DNA of 64,000 bases from Spiractinospora alimapuensis (GCF_018437505.1 NZ_CP072467.1:3038001-3102000), one strand, 5' to 3'. Counted from the stretch's first letter, positions 17,010 to 26,126 are shown. Notes: generated from the sequence alone by a model not told the origin. Made by a program: numbers and translations.

Positions 17010-18158
17010 ATGGCGACGGCCGCGCGCAACGCGTCACACGTGATCGTCGGACGCGGGGTCGTCGCACCCGGCGGGATCCTGAGCCCTGGGTGGATGGAGG
17101 TCGCCGGGGACCGGATCGTCGGGATCGGGGCCGGTGACCCGCCGCGACCCGCGGACTACGACCTGGGCGGCCAGTGGCTGGTGCCCGGCTTCGTCGACAT
17201 CCACGTCCACGGCGGCGCCGGTGTCGCGTTCGGCGACGGGGTGGAGGAGGCGCGCCAGGTGGCCGCCTTCCATCGGGCGAACGGCACGACCACGATGCAC
17301 GCGAGCCTGGTGACCCGGACGCTCGCGGACCTGGAGGGCGAGGTACGCGAACTCGCCGACCTGGTGGACGACGGCCTGCTCGCCGGCATCCACCTCGAGG
17401 GACCGTTCCTGAGCCACGCGCGCTGTGGCGCGCACGAGCCGACGCTGCTGCGCGCCCCGGCCCGGGACGACGTCGCCCGACTGTTGGAGGCGGGGCGTGG
17501 CACCGTCCGCATGGTGACTCTCGCTCCGGAACTCGAGGGCGGCCTGGACGCGGTCCGCCAGATCGTGGACGGTGGCGCGATCGCCGCCGTCGGCCACACC
17601 GACGCGCCCTTCGACGTGGTCACGGCCGCCGTGGACGCCGGTGCCCGCGTGGGTACCCACCTGTTCAACGGGATGCCACCGCTGCACCACCGGACTCCGG
17701 GCCCGGTCGCCGCCCTCCTGAACGACCCGCGCGTGGTGGTGGAGGTCATCAACGACGGGATGCACCTGGACCCGGCCGTGGTGCGGACCGCCGTCCGCGC
17801 CGCCGGGCAGAGCCGCGTCGCCCTGATCACCGACGCCATGGCCGCCGCGGGCATGGGCGACGGGCGCTACCGCCTGGGGTCGTTGGACACCGTGGTGGAG
17901 AACGGCATGGTGCGGCTCGCCGACGGTGGCTCGTTGGCCGGCAGCACCCTGACCATGGCGGACGCGTTCCGCCGCGCGGCGCTGGACCTGGGGCTGGACA
18001 CCGCGGTCGCGATGGCTTCGGCGACCCCCGCGCAGGTCATCGGGGCACGGGACGTGGGGGCCCTCGCTCCGGGGAATCGAGCCGACATCGTGGCGGTGGA
18101 CGACACGTTCCAGCTCACCGCGGTGATGGCCGGGGGTGCGTGGGTCGAGCTGGGTTAG
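17010..18158 (+). CDS. nagA: N-acetylglucosamine-6-phosphate deacetylase
   Basis: A 382-residue amidohydrolase that removes acetate from GlcNAc-6-phosphate, the committed step of GlcNAc use and cell-wall recycling. It carries DIHVHGG (metal-site HxH), HLEGPFLSHARCGAH, AAVGHTDAPFD, THLFNGMPPLHHRTPG, INDGMHLDP and the catalytic Asp in LITDAMAAAGM, all in NagA order. AGGAGG precedes the ATG. It is the second gene after the D-hydroxyacid dehydrogenase. nagB is not in the window. Confidence 0.93.
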   Translation: MATAARNASHVIVGRGVVAPGGILSPGWMEVAGDRIVGIGAGDPPRPADYDLGGQWLVPGFVDIHVHGGAGVAFGDGVEEARQVAAFHRANGTTTMHASLVTRTLADLEGEVRELADLVDDGLLAGIHLEGPFLSHARCGAHEPTLLRAPARDDVARLLEAGRGTVRMVTLAPELEGGLDAVRQIVDGGAIAAVGHTDAPFDVVTAAVDAGARVGTHLFNGMPPLHHRTPGPVAALLNDPRVVVEVINDGMHLDPAVVRTAVRAAGQSRVALITDAMAAAGMGDGRYRLGSLDTVVENGMVRLADGGSLAGSTLTMADAFRRAALDLGLDTAVAMASATPAQVIGARDVGALAPGNRADIVAVDDTFQLTAVMAGGAWVELG

Positions 18159-18170
18159 GGACACCCGTCG

Positions 18171-18191
18171 GGTCGGCCGTGCCCGCCGACC
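18171..18191. terminator. hairpin after nagA
   Basis: GGTCGGC-CGTGCCC-GCCGACC, perfect 7-base arms between convergent nagA and the small membrane-protein gene ending at 18191. Confidence 0.45.
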
Positions 18192-18397
18192 TACGGAGTG
18201 GTGCTGCGCGCCAGGGTCACCACGGCCACGACGACCCCAACCAGGAGGAGGCCGACCAGCAACCAGGTCGGCGGCTGTCCGGTGTGCAGGGACTGCGGCA
18301 TCCGACCGTCGATCGTGGTGAAGGCGAAGACCAGCCCGCCCAGCCCCTGGGAGAGAGCGGCGAGGATCCGGACGGGCAACAATCCAAGGACGGTCAT
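18191..18397 (-). CDS. small membrane protein, function unknown
   Basis: A 68-residue protein with a weakly hydrophobic N-terminal stretch (LGLLPVRILAALSQGLGGLVFAF) and a strong C-terminal membrane segment (PTWLLVGLLLVGVVVAVVTLA). The short divergent promoter region shared with the SPFH gene is AT-rich. No family recognised. Confidence 0.5.
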   Translation of the reverse strand: MTVLGLLPVRILAALSQGLGGLVFAFTTIDGRMPQSLHTGQPPTWLLVGLLLVGVVVAVVTLARSTTP

Positions 18398-18424
18398 GTC
18401 GTTACCTCCGACCGCTCATAGATT

Positions 18425-18460
18425 AATTGATATCACTTTGCTAGTGTATTCATATCAGCA
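18425..18460. promoter_or_regulatory. AT-rich divergent promoter with TGATATCA palindrome
   Basis: An island of low GC containing the 8-base palindrome TGATATCA (18428-18435) and a second CATATCA near 18451. It sits between the small membrane protein and the SPFH gene. A ribbon-helix-helix protein is encoded in the SPFH operon and is a candidate to bind here (inference). Confidence 0.4.
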
Positions 18461-18490
18461 TCGATTCGCGCAACCACATTTGGAGGCGAC

Positions 18491-19432
18491 ATGGCGGAGC
18501 CCACTCCATCTGAGACGCCCAGCACTGACGCCCTGGAGCCGACCCTGCGGGAGTACCCCGCACGGAGCGTGTCCGGTTGGGGGCCGCTACTCCTCGCCGC
18601 CGTCCTGATCCTCGGAGGTCTCCTCGTCGGAACGTGGGGAGTCCTCCAGCTCACCGGCGACGGCCCCCTCGGCCTCGTCATGCTGGTCGGGGGGATCGTG
18701 GCCCTGCTCGTGGGGCTGGTCCTCGCGATGGGCCTGACCGCCGTGGCCCCGAAGGAAGCGCAGGTGATCCAGGTTCTGGGCAAGTACGTCGGCACCGTGC
18801 GCACCGACGGACTCCAGTGGGTCAACCCACTCAGCTACCCGAGGCAGAAGGTATCAGTCCGGATCCGCAACCACGAGACGTCCACACTGAAGGTCAACGA
18901 CCTCTCGGGGAACCCGATCGAGATCGCGGCCGTCGTCGTCTGGCAGGTGACCGACACCGCGGAGGCGACGTTCGGTGTCGACGACTTCGTACAGTTCGTG
19001 AACACCCAGTCCGAGACCGCCGTGCGCCACATCGCCAACGGCTACGCCTACGACGTCGCGGAGGGGGAGGGCCTCACCCTCCGGGACAACGCCGACGAGA
19101 TCACCGAGAAGCTCACGCGGGAGATCGCCGACCGGGTGGACGCCGCGGGCGTGCGGGTGATCGAGTCGCGCATCACCCACCTCGCCTACGCACCGGAGAT
19201 CGCGGGTGCCATGCTGCGCCGGCAACAGGCCGGGGCCGTGGTGGCGGCGCGCCAGCAGATCGTCGAGGGTTCGGTGGGCATGGTCGAGATGGCACTCAAC
19301 CGGCTGGCGGAGGACGACGTGGTCGACCTGGACGAGGAGCGCAAAGCGGCTATGGTCAGCAACCTCCTCGTGGTTCTGTGCGCGGACCGCGACGCCCAGC
19401 CCGTCGTCAACTCCGGATCGTTGTACCAGTAA
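18491..19432 (+). CDS. SPFH/band-7 domain membrane protein
   Basis: A 313-residue stomatin/prohibitin-like scaffold protein. Two hydrophobic segments (about residues 29-55 and 58-80) are followed by the SPFH start [20 protein letters not shown]. The band-7 core includes [29 protein letters not shown] and the terminal helices [32 protein letters not shown]. Such proteins organise membrane microdomains and proteostasis. It is followed 39 bases later by an Arc-like ribbon-helix-helix gene. This pairing suggests an autoregulated two-gene unit. Confidence 0.88.
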   Translation: MAEPTPSETPSTDALEPTLREYPARSVSGWGPLLLAAVLILGGLLVGTWGVLQLTGDGPLGLVMLVGGIVALLVGLVLAMGLTAVAPKEAQVIQVLGKYVGTVRTDGLQWVNPLSYPRQKVSVRIRNHETSTLKVNDLSGNPIEIAAVVVWQVTDTAEATFGVDDFVQFVNTQSETAVRHIANGYAYDVAEGEGLTLRDNADEITEKLTREIADRVDAAGVRVIESRITHLAYAPEIAGAMLRRQQAGAVVAARQQIVEGSVGMVEMALNRLAEDDVVDLDEERKAAMVSNLLVVLCADRDAQPVVNSGSLYQ

Positions 19433-19471
19433 CCCACGTAGCCCAGCCCCCCACGGGATGGACGCCCAATC

Positions 19472-19708
19472 GTGAGTGAACGCAAGAAGATCCTGCTCCG
19501 GCTCGATCCCACCGTGCACGACGCCCTCGCCCGCTGGGCCGGGGACGAGCTCCGCAGCACCAACGCCCAGATCGAGTTCGTGCTCCGCCGAGCCCTGTCC
19601 GACGCCGGCCGCCTCCCCTCCGGCACGTCCCCCATCCGCCCCCGCGGCCGCCCACGCAAGAAGGACAAAGACTCCACCGAGAACACGGACGAGGATCCCG
19701 ACGCCTAG
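19472..19708 (+). CDS. Arc-type ribbon-helix-helix DNA-binding protein
   Basis: A 78-residue protein that begins with a GTG codon. [38 protein letters not shown] is a classic ribbon-helix-helix (beta strand, then two helices), followed by a basic, acidic-tailed linker ([12 protein letters not shown]). It probably dimerises and represses its own operon with the SPFH gene. Its stop codon is embedded in a 28-base perfect palindrome (19705-19732). Confidence 0.8.
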   Translation: MSERKKILLRLDPTVHDALARWAGDELRSTNAQIEFVLRRALSDAGRLPSGTSPIRPRGRPRKKDKDSTENTDEDPDA

Positions 19709-19732
19709 GGGTGGACACGTGTCCACCCCTAG
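19705..19732. terminator. 28-base perfect palindrome over the Arc stop codon
   Basis: CTAGGGGTGGACAC joined directly to GTGTCCACCCCTAG, 14-base arms with no spacer. Transcribed, it forms a strong hairpin that would end the SPFH/Arc transcript. There is no T-tract, as is usual in actinomycetes. The perfect symmetry would also suit a protein-binding site. 19733-19942 shows no further gene. Confidence 0.6.
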
Positions 19733-19942
19733 CGGCGACCCGAGTCTACGAGGGGCGTGTGGAGAGATGGGTGCGGTCGTTCGGCGTCGCCTGTTCGATC
19801 AGTCACGGCTCACTCAGCGGGTCGTGGGATGGGGACGCCCGGAGCCTGTCCGGTGCGGTCCCTCACCCTACGAGGACCGCGTGCGGCGTTAGTGGGGCGG
19901 GGGTTGGGTGTCCCACAGGACCCCACGTGTACCGCGTGCGGG

Positions 19943-20308
19943 TCACTCGTCGACGACGTGACCCTGGAGCGGAGCCTCGCGCCAGTGCTCCCAGTGGAGG
20001 TAGCGCTCGGTCTCGCCGAGGACGGCGGCGGCGAGCCAGACGGCGACACCGATGTCATCGACGACGCCGAGGATCGGCACGATGAGTTCGGGGATGAAGT
20101 CGATGGGCGAGACGATGTAGCCCACCGCGAGGATCATCAGCAGGATGCGGGACTTCGTGAGCTGGACGTAGTCGCCGCGGAAGCGGGCGCCGAACATGCG
20201 GGGCACCGCCCGGGTCCGTGCCCACACCGACGGCTTGCCGGGTTTGGTGGCGTCGTGCACCACCTGCCACGCCGCCGCGCCCGCCGCGGCCCGGTTCGCA
20301 CTTCGCAT
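19943..20308 (-). CDS. DUF1232/YkvA-family membrane protein
   Basis: A 121-residue protein with the YkvA hallmark segment LMILAVGYIVSPIDFIPELIVPILGVVDDIGVAVW, which contains two short hydrophobic stretches around the conserved SPIDxIPE and DD motifs. YkvA proteins are small membrane proteins of unclear role. The ATG follows GAGGAGGGCC. Monocistronic, divergent from the iron-uptake operon. Confidence 0.85.
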   Translation of the reverse strand: MRSANRAAAGAAAWQVVHDATKPGKPSVWARTRAVPRMFGARFRGDYVQLTKSRILLMILAVGYIVSPIDFIPELIVPILGVVDDIGVAVWLAAAVLGETERYLHWEHWREAPLQGHVVDE

Positions 20309-20438
20309 TGGCCCTCCTCGGTCTCAGCACCACCTTCACGATATGACGCGACATCAAATCGCGCGGTTCCCGCCTGTGCGCGCGATCACCGAACGGCGGG
20401 AGATCACTCGAGATCCCTCATTGAGGCCCGCCGGCTTG

Positions 20439-20457
20439 TTAGGTTAGACTAACCTTC
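20439..20457. promoter_or_regulatory. IdeR/DtxR-type iron box
   Basis: TTAGGTTAGACTAACCTTC matches the actinobacterial iron-box consensus (TWAGGTWAGSCTWACCTWA) at all but two positions. It lies about 115 bases upstream of the ferric-siderophore lipoprotein gene, so iron-dependent repression of the operon is expected. Confidence 0.8.
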
Positions 20458-20572
20458 GCTCTCGATCGGGAGGATTCCCCCATACTTCCGTATTCCGCGC
20501 TCCATGCCGCCTCCATGACGGCGTGGAGATCGAGACGCCACCCCATTGGAGACGAAGAGGGCAGATCACGCC

Positions 20573-21598
20573 ATGCACTCCGCATACAGACACCTCGGCG
20601 GAGCCGCGCTCGCCGCACTGATGACCGCGACCCTGAGCGCGTGTGGGAACGAGGGCGGGGAAACCGACAGCGCCGAGGCGTCCGGTGAGGGCTTCCCCGT
20701 CGAGATCGAAAGCGCCCTGGGCACCGCCGAGATTCCCGACACTCCCGAACGCGTCGTCACCCTCGGCCAGGGCTCCGCCGAGACCGCGATCGCCCTGGGC
20801 ACCGTCCCCGTCGGGATCGAGAGCTACGAGTGGGGCAGCGACGACACCGGCTACCTGCCGTGGGTGCACGAGGCCGTGACCGAACTCGACGCGGAACTTC
20901 CGGAGCAGTTCCAGGGCGCCGACGACATCGACTTCGAGGCGATCCTGGAGCTGGAGCCCGACGTCATCCTCGCTCCCTGGTCGGGCATTACCCAGGAGCA
21001 GTACGACATCCTCGCCGACATCGCGCCCACCGTCGCCTACCCGGACCTGCCCTGGAGCACGGACTGGGACCAACAGATCGAGACCATCGGCCTGGCCCTC
21101 GGCCAGCCGGACGACGCCACGGCGCTCATCGAGGACATCAACGACCAGTTCGCCGAGGTCGCGGCGGACAACCCGGACTACGCCGACGTCACCTTCTCCT
21201 ACATCTACACCGACGGCCCCGGCACCCTGGGCGTGTTCCTGCCCGACGAGCAGCGCGTGGCGATGGTGCGCAGCCTTGGTCTCACCGTCGACCCCGTGGT
21301 GGAGACACTGCCGGAGACCGAGGGGACGGACTCGGCCGTCATCGGCTTGGAGAACGCCGACGAGCTGTCCGACAGCGACCTCATCTTCACGTTCTACAGC
21401 GACGAGGACACCCGCGAGGAGATCGAGTCGCAGGACCTGTACGGGGCGATCCCGGCGATCGAACGCGACTCCGTGGTCGCCAGCGACGACAACCCGTTCG
21501 TCACAGCGTCCTCGCTGATCAACCCGCTGACCGTGCCGTGGGTCATCGATCGGTACCTCCCGATGATCGACGAGGCCATCGAGAACGTCGACGACTGA
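20573..21598 (+). CDS. iron-siderophore ABC transporter substrate-binding lipoprotein
   Basis: A 341-residue lipoprotein of the FepB/FecB (class III) type. The signal peptide ends in the lipobox LSAC, and an acidic tether follows. PERVVTLGQGSAETAIALGTVPVG and the FEAILELEPDVILAPWSGITQEQYDILADIAPTVAYP stretch are typical of periplasmic-binding domain 2. It should capture ferric siderophore or haem at the cell surface. An iron box lies upstream. It is first of the fec-like operon that continues to 25298. The upstream TTG at 20546 is a less likely start because it would displace the signal peptide. Confidence 0.9.
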   Translation: MHSAYRHLGGAALAALMTATLSACGNEGGETDSAEASGEGFPVEIESALGTAEIPDTPERVVTLGQGSAETAIALGTVPVGIESYEWGSDDTGYLPWVHEAVTELDAELPEQFQGADDIDFEAILELEPDVILAPWSGITQEQYDILADIAPTVAYPDLPWSTDWDQQIETIGLALGQPDDATALIEDINDQFAEVAADNPDYADVTFSYIYTDGPGTLGVFLPDEQRVAMVRSLGLTVDPVVETLPETEGTDSAVIGLENADELSDSDLIFTFYSDEDTREEIESQDLYGAIPAIERDSVVASDDNPFVTASSLINPLTVPWVIDRYLPMIDEAIENVDD

Positions 21599-21623
21599 TC
21601 CCCGGCTACGAACGGCATCCCTG

Positions 21624-22649
21624 GTGAGAACCACGACCGTACCCACGCGCGGCCGGCGCGCCGGCCGCGCCCGGGCCGGTGTGATGCTCGGCGCCGGAGT
21701 CGTCGCGCTGTTCGGCGCGATGCTGCTCAGTCTGGCCGTCGGGAGCCGGCTGACGACACCCACCGAGGTCTTCCAGGCGATCGACGGCTCGGGTGACCCG
21801 TTCGTCGTGACCGTGGTGGAGAGCCGCTACGCCCGCACCGTCATGGGTGTCCTGGCCGGGGCGGCGCTCGCCGTCGCGGGAACGCTCATGCAGGGCATCA
21901 CCCGCAACCCGCTCGCCGACCCCGGCCTCCTGGGCATCAACGCGGGCGCCGCCGCGGCCGTGGTGACGGTCACCGCGGCGACCGGCGCGACGTCGGTCAC
22001 CGGAACGGTGTGGGCCGCGCTGCCCGGCGCGTTCCTGGCCGGCGCCGCCGCCTACATCGTGGGCACCCGGGGCGGCGAGGGCGGCATGGTCCGCCTCGTG
22101 CTCGCGGGCGCGGTGGTCTCCGCCGTTCTCACCGCCTACGTGCAGGCGGTCGCGCTGAGCATGCCGGACGCCTTCGACAGTTACCGGTACTGGGTCGTGG
22201 GATCTCTCGCGGGCCGCGACTTCGAGGTCGTCTACGCGGTGCTGCCCTTCGTGGCGGTGGGGATCGTCCTGTCCCTGTGTCTGATGGGTGGACTGAACGC
22301 CCTGGCGCTCGGGGACGAGGCCGCGGTGTCGATCGGGGTGTCGGCGACGTGGGTCCGTGGCGGAGCGTTGACGACGGCGACCCTCCTCGCCGCCGCCGCG
22401 ACCGCCGCCGTCGGCCCGATCGCCTTCGTCGGCCTCGCCGTCCCCCACATCGTGCGCTCGATGGTGGGGGTGGACTTCCGTCTCCAGGTTCCCTTCGCGC
22501 TCCTCGTCGGACCAACGCTCCTGCTGCTGTCCGACGTGGTCGGCCGCGCCCTGCTGCGCCCCACCGAACTCATGGTCGGCGTCGTCACGGCCTTCGTGGG
22601 AGCACCGGTGCTGCTCTACGCCGTCCGCCGAATGAGGACCGCCGCATGA
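21624..22649 (+). CDS. FecCD-family iron-siderophore permease 1
   Basis: A 341-residue permease with a GTG start and about nine hydrophobic segments. It shows the family hallmarks ESRYARTVMGVLAGAALAVAGTLMQGITRNPLADPGLLGINAGAA, GDEAAVSIGVSAT (coupling loop) and AAATAAVGPIAFVGLAVPHIVR. It works with the lipoprotein upstream and the second permease and ATPase downstream. The ATPase-contact loop is intact. Its stop overlaps the ATG of the unusual reading frame at 22646. Confidence 0.92.
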   Translation: MRTTTVPTRGRRAGRARAGVMLGAGVVALFGAMLLSLAVGSRLTTPTEVFQAIDGSGDPFVVTVVESRYARTVMGVLAGAALAVAGTLMQGITRNPLADPGLLGINAGAAAAVVTVTAATGATSVTGTVWAALPGAFLAGAAAYIVGTRGGEGGMVRLVLAGAVVSAVLTAYVQAVALSMPDAFDSYRYWVVGSLAGRDFEVVYAVLPFVAVGIVLSLCLMGGLNALALGDEAAVSIGVSATWVRGGALTTATLLAAAATAAVGPIAFVGLAVPHIVRSMVGVDFRLQVPFALLVGPTLLLLSDVVGRALLRPTELMVGVVTAFVGAPVLLYAVRRMRTAA

Positions 22650-23365
22650 GCCGACGAGCTACCGCCCTCGGTACCCCCCGTCGCGCGATCCACTATTCCG
22701 GTGCTCCGTCCCAGCGACCTCCGCACCACGCGTTGGTCCGTGCGCCCGCCGAGGACCGGCACACAGATCAAGCAACCACTGCGCCCATCACCCCACGGGG
22801 CCGAGGACGCAACCAGCCGAGCCCCGTTGACGGCCCCAGCGACCGCGCGATCACGGCCGGCCCGCCGCGACAGGCCCTACGCGGGCGGCGTCACGGCCCA
22901 CGCCCGGTCGGCCGTGCGACGGGTAGCACCGCCCGCCCGAGCCACCAGAACACCCGCACTCACTGTTGTCCGCCCCCGGCCGTCCGGCTGTGGATCAGAC
23001 CCGCGAGGAGGCACCGTCCGATGGACGCCCCGGGTCCGCCCCCGCTCGGGGCCCTCGCCGCACACCACGGAGCGCCGACGTCGCTCCGGCCCGACCGGAC
23101 CGACGACCAGCAGCGTCCCGCCCCACAGGGCCCACCCGGTCGAGGGTCTCACCCGGCCGTCCGTCGGGCGACCGGACACGACCATCCAATGGACGCACCC
23201 GGCCACGCGGGCTCCCGGACCGCCCACCCGGCCTTCACGCGACCGACGCCACGCGTCGGCTCTCCGCTCAGCGGCCCCGCCGCCGACCACGGAGCGCCGA
23301 CGTCGCTACCGGCCTTTGGAGGCGGAGCTGCCATGACCGTTCGCGGGACGGAGCCGCGTCCATGA
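22646..23365 (+). CDS. unrecognised Pro/Arg/His-rich reading frame between the two Fec permeases
   Basis: A 239-codon frame that starts by ATGA overlap with permease 1 and stops by ATGA overlap with permease 2. Composition is extreme (Pro, Arg, His, Gly, Thr; no hydrophobic core), and third-position GC is visibly lower than in neighbours. All other frames here are also open, so coding is uncertain. It contains a repeated segment: ATGGACGC and GAGCGCCGACGTCGCT each occur twice, near 23021/23188 and 23073/23297. Its first bases (ATGAGCCGAC...ACCGCC) resemble the start of permease 2 (ATGAGCCAAC...ACCGCC). This suggests an inserted or duplicated segment. No function can be assigned. Confidence 0.35.
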   Translation: MSRRATALGTPRRAIHYSGAPSQRPPHHALVRAPAEDRHTDQATTAPITPRGRGRNQPSPVDGPSDRAITAGPPRQALRGRRHGPRPVGRATGSTARPSHQNTRTHCCPPPAVRLWIRPARRHRPMDAPGPPPLGALAAHHGAPTSLRPDRTDDQQRPAPQGPPGRGSHPAVRRATGHDHPMDAPGHAGSRTAHPAFTRPTPRVGSPLSGPAADHGAPTSLPAFGGGAAMTVRGTEPRP

Positions 23366-24474
23366 GCCAACAGACCGCCGACTCGCCGGTGCCGGCTACC
23401 TCCCCGGCCCCTCCGTCCACCACCCTGCGGCCGCCGCCGGCATCGCGTGGGTTCGTGGTGCGGGTGGGGCGCTGGGTCGCGGTGCCCGTGCGGCGGCGGT
23501 CCGTGGTCGTCGCGGTGATCCTCCTCGTCGGGGTGGTGGCGTCGGCGCTCGCGACGCTCACCCTGGGCAGCCTCGGGATCGCGGTGGGGCGGCTTCCGGC
23601 CGTGGTCGGCGGTGGTGGGGACGCGACGGAACACTTCGTCTTCGACCGGCTGCGGGGGCCACGGCTGGCGGTCGGGATCGGTGTGGGAGCCGCCCTGGGG
23701 ATCGCCGGGGCACTCTTCCAGTCGGTCACCCGGAATCCGCTGGGCAGCCCGGACGTCATCGGTCTGGGGTCGGGTGCGGGGGCCGGCGCGGCGTTCGCGG
23801 CGCTCATCCTGCCGGGCGTCGTCCCCATCCCTGTCGGCGCGCTCGCCGGGGCGGTGGTGGCGATCGGCATCGTGGCGCTCTCCACCGGAACCGGGCTCCG
23901 GCACCCCGGCCGCCTGATCGTCGCCGGTATCGGCGTGGCGGCCATGGCACAGGCCTTCACCCACTTCGTGGTCGCGGTCATGGTGCGGGAGGAGGCCACC
24001 CAGCTCTGGGTGTACCTGAACGGCAGCCTCAACGCGCGCGACTGGAACCACGCCGCCGTGATCTGGACGGTTCTCGTCGTCGCCGTGCCCGTGCTGATGG
24101 CCCTGTCCCGGCCGGTGACCCTCGGCGAGATGGGTGACGAGACCGCCGAGACGCTCGGTGCCCCGGCCTCCGCCACCCGGACGGGAGCGATCATGGTCTC
24201 GGTCGTGCTGTCGGCCGCCGCGGTGAGCGTGGCCGGCCCGATCGCCTTCGTCGCGTTGACGGCGCCGCAGATCGCCCGCCGACTCGTTCGGGGTGGCGGC
24301 CCGAGCTTCCTGGTCTCAGCACTGGTCGGGGCGCTGCTGCTCGTGTGCGCCGACCTGGTGGTGCAGCAGGTTCCGCTGGGTGAGGGCCTGCCGGTCGGCA
24401 TCGTGACCATGGCCCTCGGCGGCGTCTACCTGGGCCACCTACTCATCCGTGAATGGCGAAAGGGGACCCTGTGA
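23362..24474 (+). CDS. FecCD-family iron-siderophore permease 2
   Basis: A 370-residue permease. The N-terminal 40 residues are a Pro/Ala-rich cytoplasmic extension. FecCD landmarks follow: FDRLRGPRLAVGIGVGAALGIAGALFQSVTRNPLGSPDVIGLGSGAGAG, GDETAETLGAPA (coupling loop) and AAAVSVAGPIAFVALTAPQIARRL. The start is the ATG at 23362 after GGACGGAG. It overlaps the ATPase gene by GTGA. Together with permease 1 it forms the channel for ferric siderophore import. Confidence 0.92.
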   Translation: MSQQTADSPVPATSPAPPSTTLRPPPASRGFVVRVGRWVAVPVRRRSVVVAVILLVGVVASALATLTLGSLGIAVGRLPAVVGGGGDATEHFVFDRLRGPRLAVGIGVGAALGIAGALFQSVTRNPLGSPDVIGLGSGAGAGAAFAALILPGVVPIPVGALAGAVVAIGIVALSTGTGLRHPGRLIVAGIGVAAMAQAFTHFVVAVMVREEATQLWVYLNGSLNARDWNHAAVIWTVLVVAVPVLMALSRPVTLGEMGDETAETLGAPASATRTGAIMVSVVLSAAAVSVAGPIAFVALTAPQIARRLVRGGGPSFLVSALVGALLLVCADLVVQQVPLGEGLPVGIVTMALGGVYLGHLLIREWRKGTL

Positions 24475-25298
24475 CCGACGCGAGCTCCGCCATCATCTCC
24501 GCGCTGGGGTTGACCCTCGGCTACGGCGCCGACCCGGTCGTGCGCGACGTCGACCTGGAGGTGCGCCGGGGCGAGTTCACCGTCATCCTCGGCCCCAACG
24601 GCTGCGGGAAGTCAACGCTGTTGAAGGCGCTGGGGCGGATCATCAAACCGATGAGCGGGCAGGTCCTGCTGCACGGACGGGACGTGCGCACGCAGCGGTC
24701 CAAGCGGATCGCCCGGGAGCTCGCCCTGTTGCCGCAGAGCCCGGTGGCGCCGGACGGAATCACCGTGCGGGGCCTTGCGGAGCGTGGACGATTCCCGCAC
24801 CACACGTTGCTGCGCCAGTGGAGCCCGGACGACGACCAGGCGATCGCCCACGCCCTGGAGCTCACCGGGACGGCCGACCTCGCGGACGCCCCCCTATCGT
24901 CCCTGTCCGGTGGTCAGCGGCAGCGCGCATGGGTGGCGATGGTGCTGGCCCAGGACACCGACGTGTTGTTGTTGGACGAGCCCACGACGTTCCTGGACAT
25001 CGCGCACCAGTACGACCTCCTGGGTCTGTTCGCCGACCTGCACGCGGGGGGCCGCACCGTGGTGGCCGTGTTGCACGACCTCGCCCAGGCGGCGCGGTTC
25101 GCCACCCGGCTGGTGATGATGCGTGACGGCGCGATCGTGGCCGACGGGCGGCCCGATGACGTGGTCACCAGCGAACTGGTGGGCGAAGTGTTCGGCCTGG
25201 CCTGCGACGTCGTCCCCGATCCGCGAACCCGCACCCCCATGGTGATCCCCCACGCCCGGGCGGCGACCCCGGCCGGCGGCGCGCTCGGCACCACCTGA
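24471..25298 (+). CDS. iron-siderophore ABC transporter ATPase
   Basis: A 275-residue FepC/FecE-type ATPase with Walker A GPNGCGKST, the Q-loop LLPQSPVAPDG, the signature LSGGQRQRAW, Walker B VLLLDEPTTFLDIAHQ and the switch His in AVLHDLAQAARF. The start is the GTG at 24471, preceded by AAAGGGGA and overlapping the permease stop. An ATG at 24453 is possible. It is last gene of the operon; no siderophore biosynthesis genes are in view. Confidence 0.93.
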   Translation: MTDASSAIISALGLTLGYGADPVVRDVDLEVRRGEFTVILGPNGCGKSTLLKALGRIIKPMSGQVLLHGRDVRTQRSKRIARELALLPQSPVAPDGITVRGLAERGRFPHHTLLRQWSPDDDQAIAHALELTGTADLADAPLSSLSGGQRQRAWVAMVLAQDTDVLLLDEPTTFLDIAHQYDLLGLFADLHAGGRTVVAVLHDLAQAARFATRLVMMRDGAIVADGRPDDVVTSELVGEVFGLACDVVPDPRTRTPMVIPHARAATPAGGALGTT

Positions 25299-25403
25299 GA
25301 CCCCGTAGCCCCGTCGACGGCGGACCCACCCCCAAAACCACACACAGTTAACAATTCATCATTCTGGGTAATCCTCCGGTTGGGTCGAACTCGGAGGGCC
25401 GGA

Positions 25404-26126
25404 ATGACACCAACACTCACCAGCGCCGGACTCGTCATCGACTGGGCGAACATGCCCACCTACAACACGGTGATGTCGGTCGCCGCCGGTGCGGGGCTAC
25501 TTCTCGTCGTCGGCCTGGGGCGCCAGTTGCTCCGGTCGGACGCGGAACTGTCCACCGAGGGCTACGCGATGGCCTTCGGCGTGCTGGGGGTCATTCTCAC
25601 CACGACAGGTCTGCACATGTCGCTGACGTGGCCGCTCGCGCCCGGGGGCTTCGCCTTCGACAACATCATCTTCGGTGAACCGTCCCTGGCGTTCGGTGTC
25701 CTGCTGCTGTTCGCGTCGTTCTACCTGTGGCGGCGCGGTGAGGAGATCGCGGCGAGCACGGACCGCGTCCGTTCGATCGCGCGGGTGGGCCGCCCGGTGT
25801 CGGTGTTCGTCCTGGGCATGGGCCTCGGCTGTATCGGGATCGCCTTTGCCGGCGTCACTTACCAGCTTTTCGCCGCCCCGCCGGAGGAACCGATCTCCGG
25901 CGCGTTCGCCGAGTACCCGCTGATGGAGGCCATCTTCATCTCGGCCCTCTACGCGCTGGTGGGGATCGGCGCGATCCTGTTCCCGTTCGCGCTGCGCAAG
26001 GCCGCCGCGGGGGCGCTCGCCACCATCATCGGGATCTGCTGGGGGATCTCCGGTGCGCTGTTCCTCCTGTTCGGGGCACTCAACTTCTTCACCCACATCG
26101 GGCTGATCGTCAACACGATGGAGTGA
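25404..26126 (+). CDS. DUF981-family membrane protein
   Basis: A 240-residue integral membrane protein with about six to seven hydrophobic segments (SVAAGAGLLLVVGLGR, FGVLGVILTTTGLHMSLTWPL, FGVLLLFASFYLWRRGEEI, VFVLGMGLGCIGIAFAGVTYQLFAAPPEEP, AIFISALYALVGIGAILFPFAL, GICWGISGALFLLFGALNFFTHIG). The pattern fits the DUF981 family, whose role is unknown. GGAGGGCC precedes the ATG. It is separate from the iron operon. Confidence 0.7.
   Translation: MTPTLTSAGLVIDWANMPTYNTVMSVAAGAGLLLVVGLGRQLLRSDAELSTEGYAMAFGVLGVILTTTGLHMSLTWPLAPGGFAFDNIIFGEPSLAFGVLLLFASFYLWRRGEEIAASTDRVRSIARVGRPVSVFVLGMGLGCIGIAFAGVTYQLFAAPPEEPISGAFAEYPLMEAIFISALYALVGIGAILFPFALRKAAAGALATIIGICWGISGALFLLFGALNFFTHIGLIVNTME

Noticed and set aside
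22966..23361. Extension of Fec permease 2 upstream to 22966
   Set aside because: The extra 132 residues are low-complexity Arg/Pro sequence with no place before a FecCD N-terminus; the ATG at 23362 has a ribosome-binding site and couples normally.
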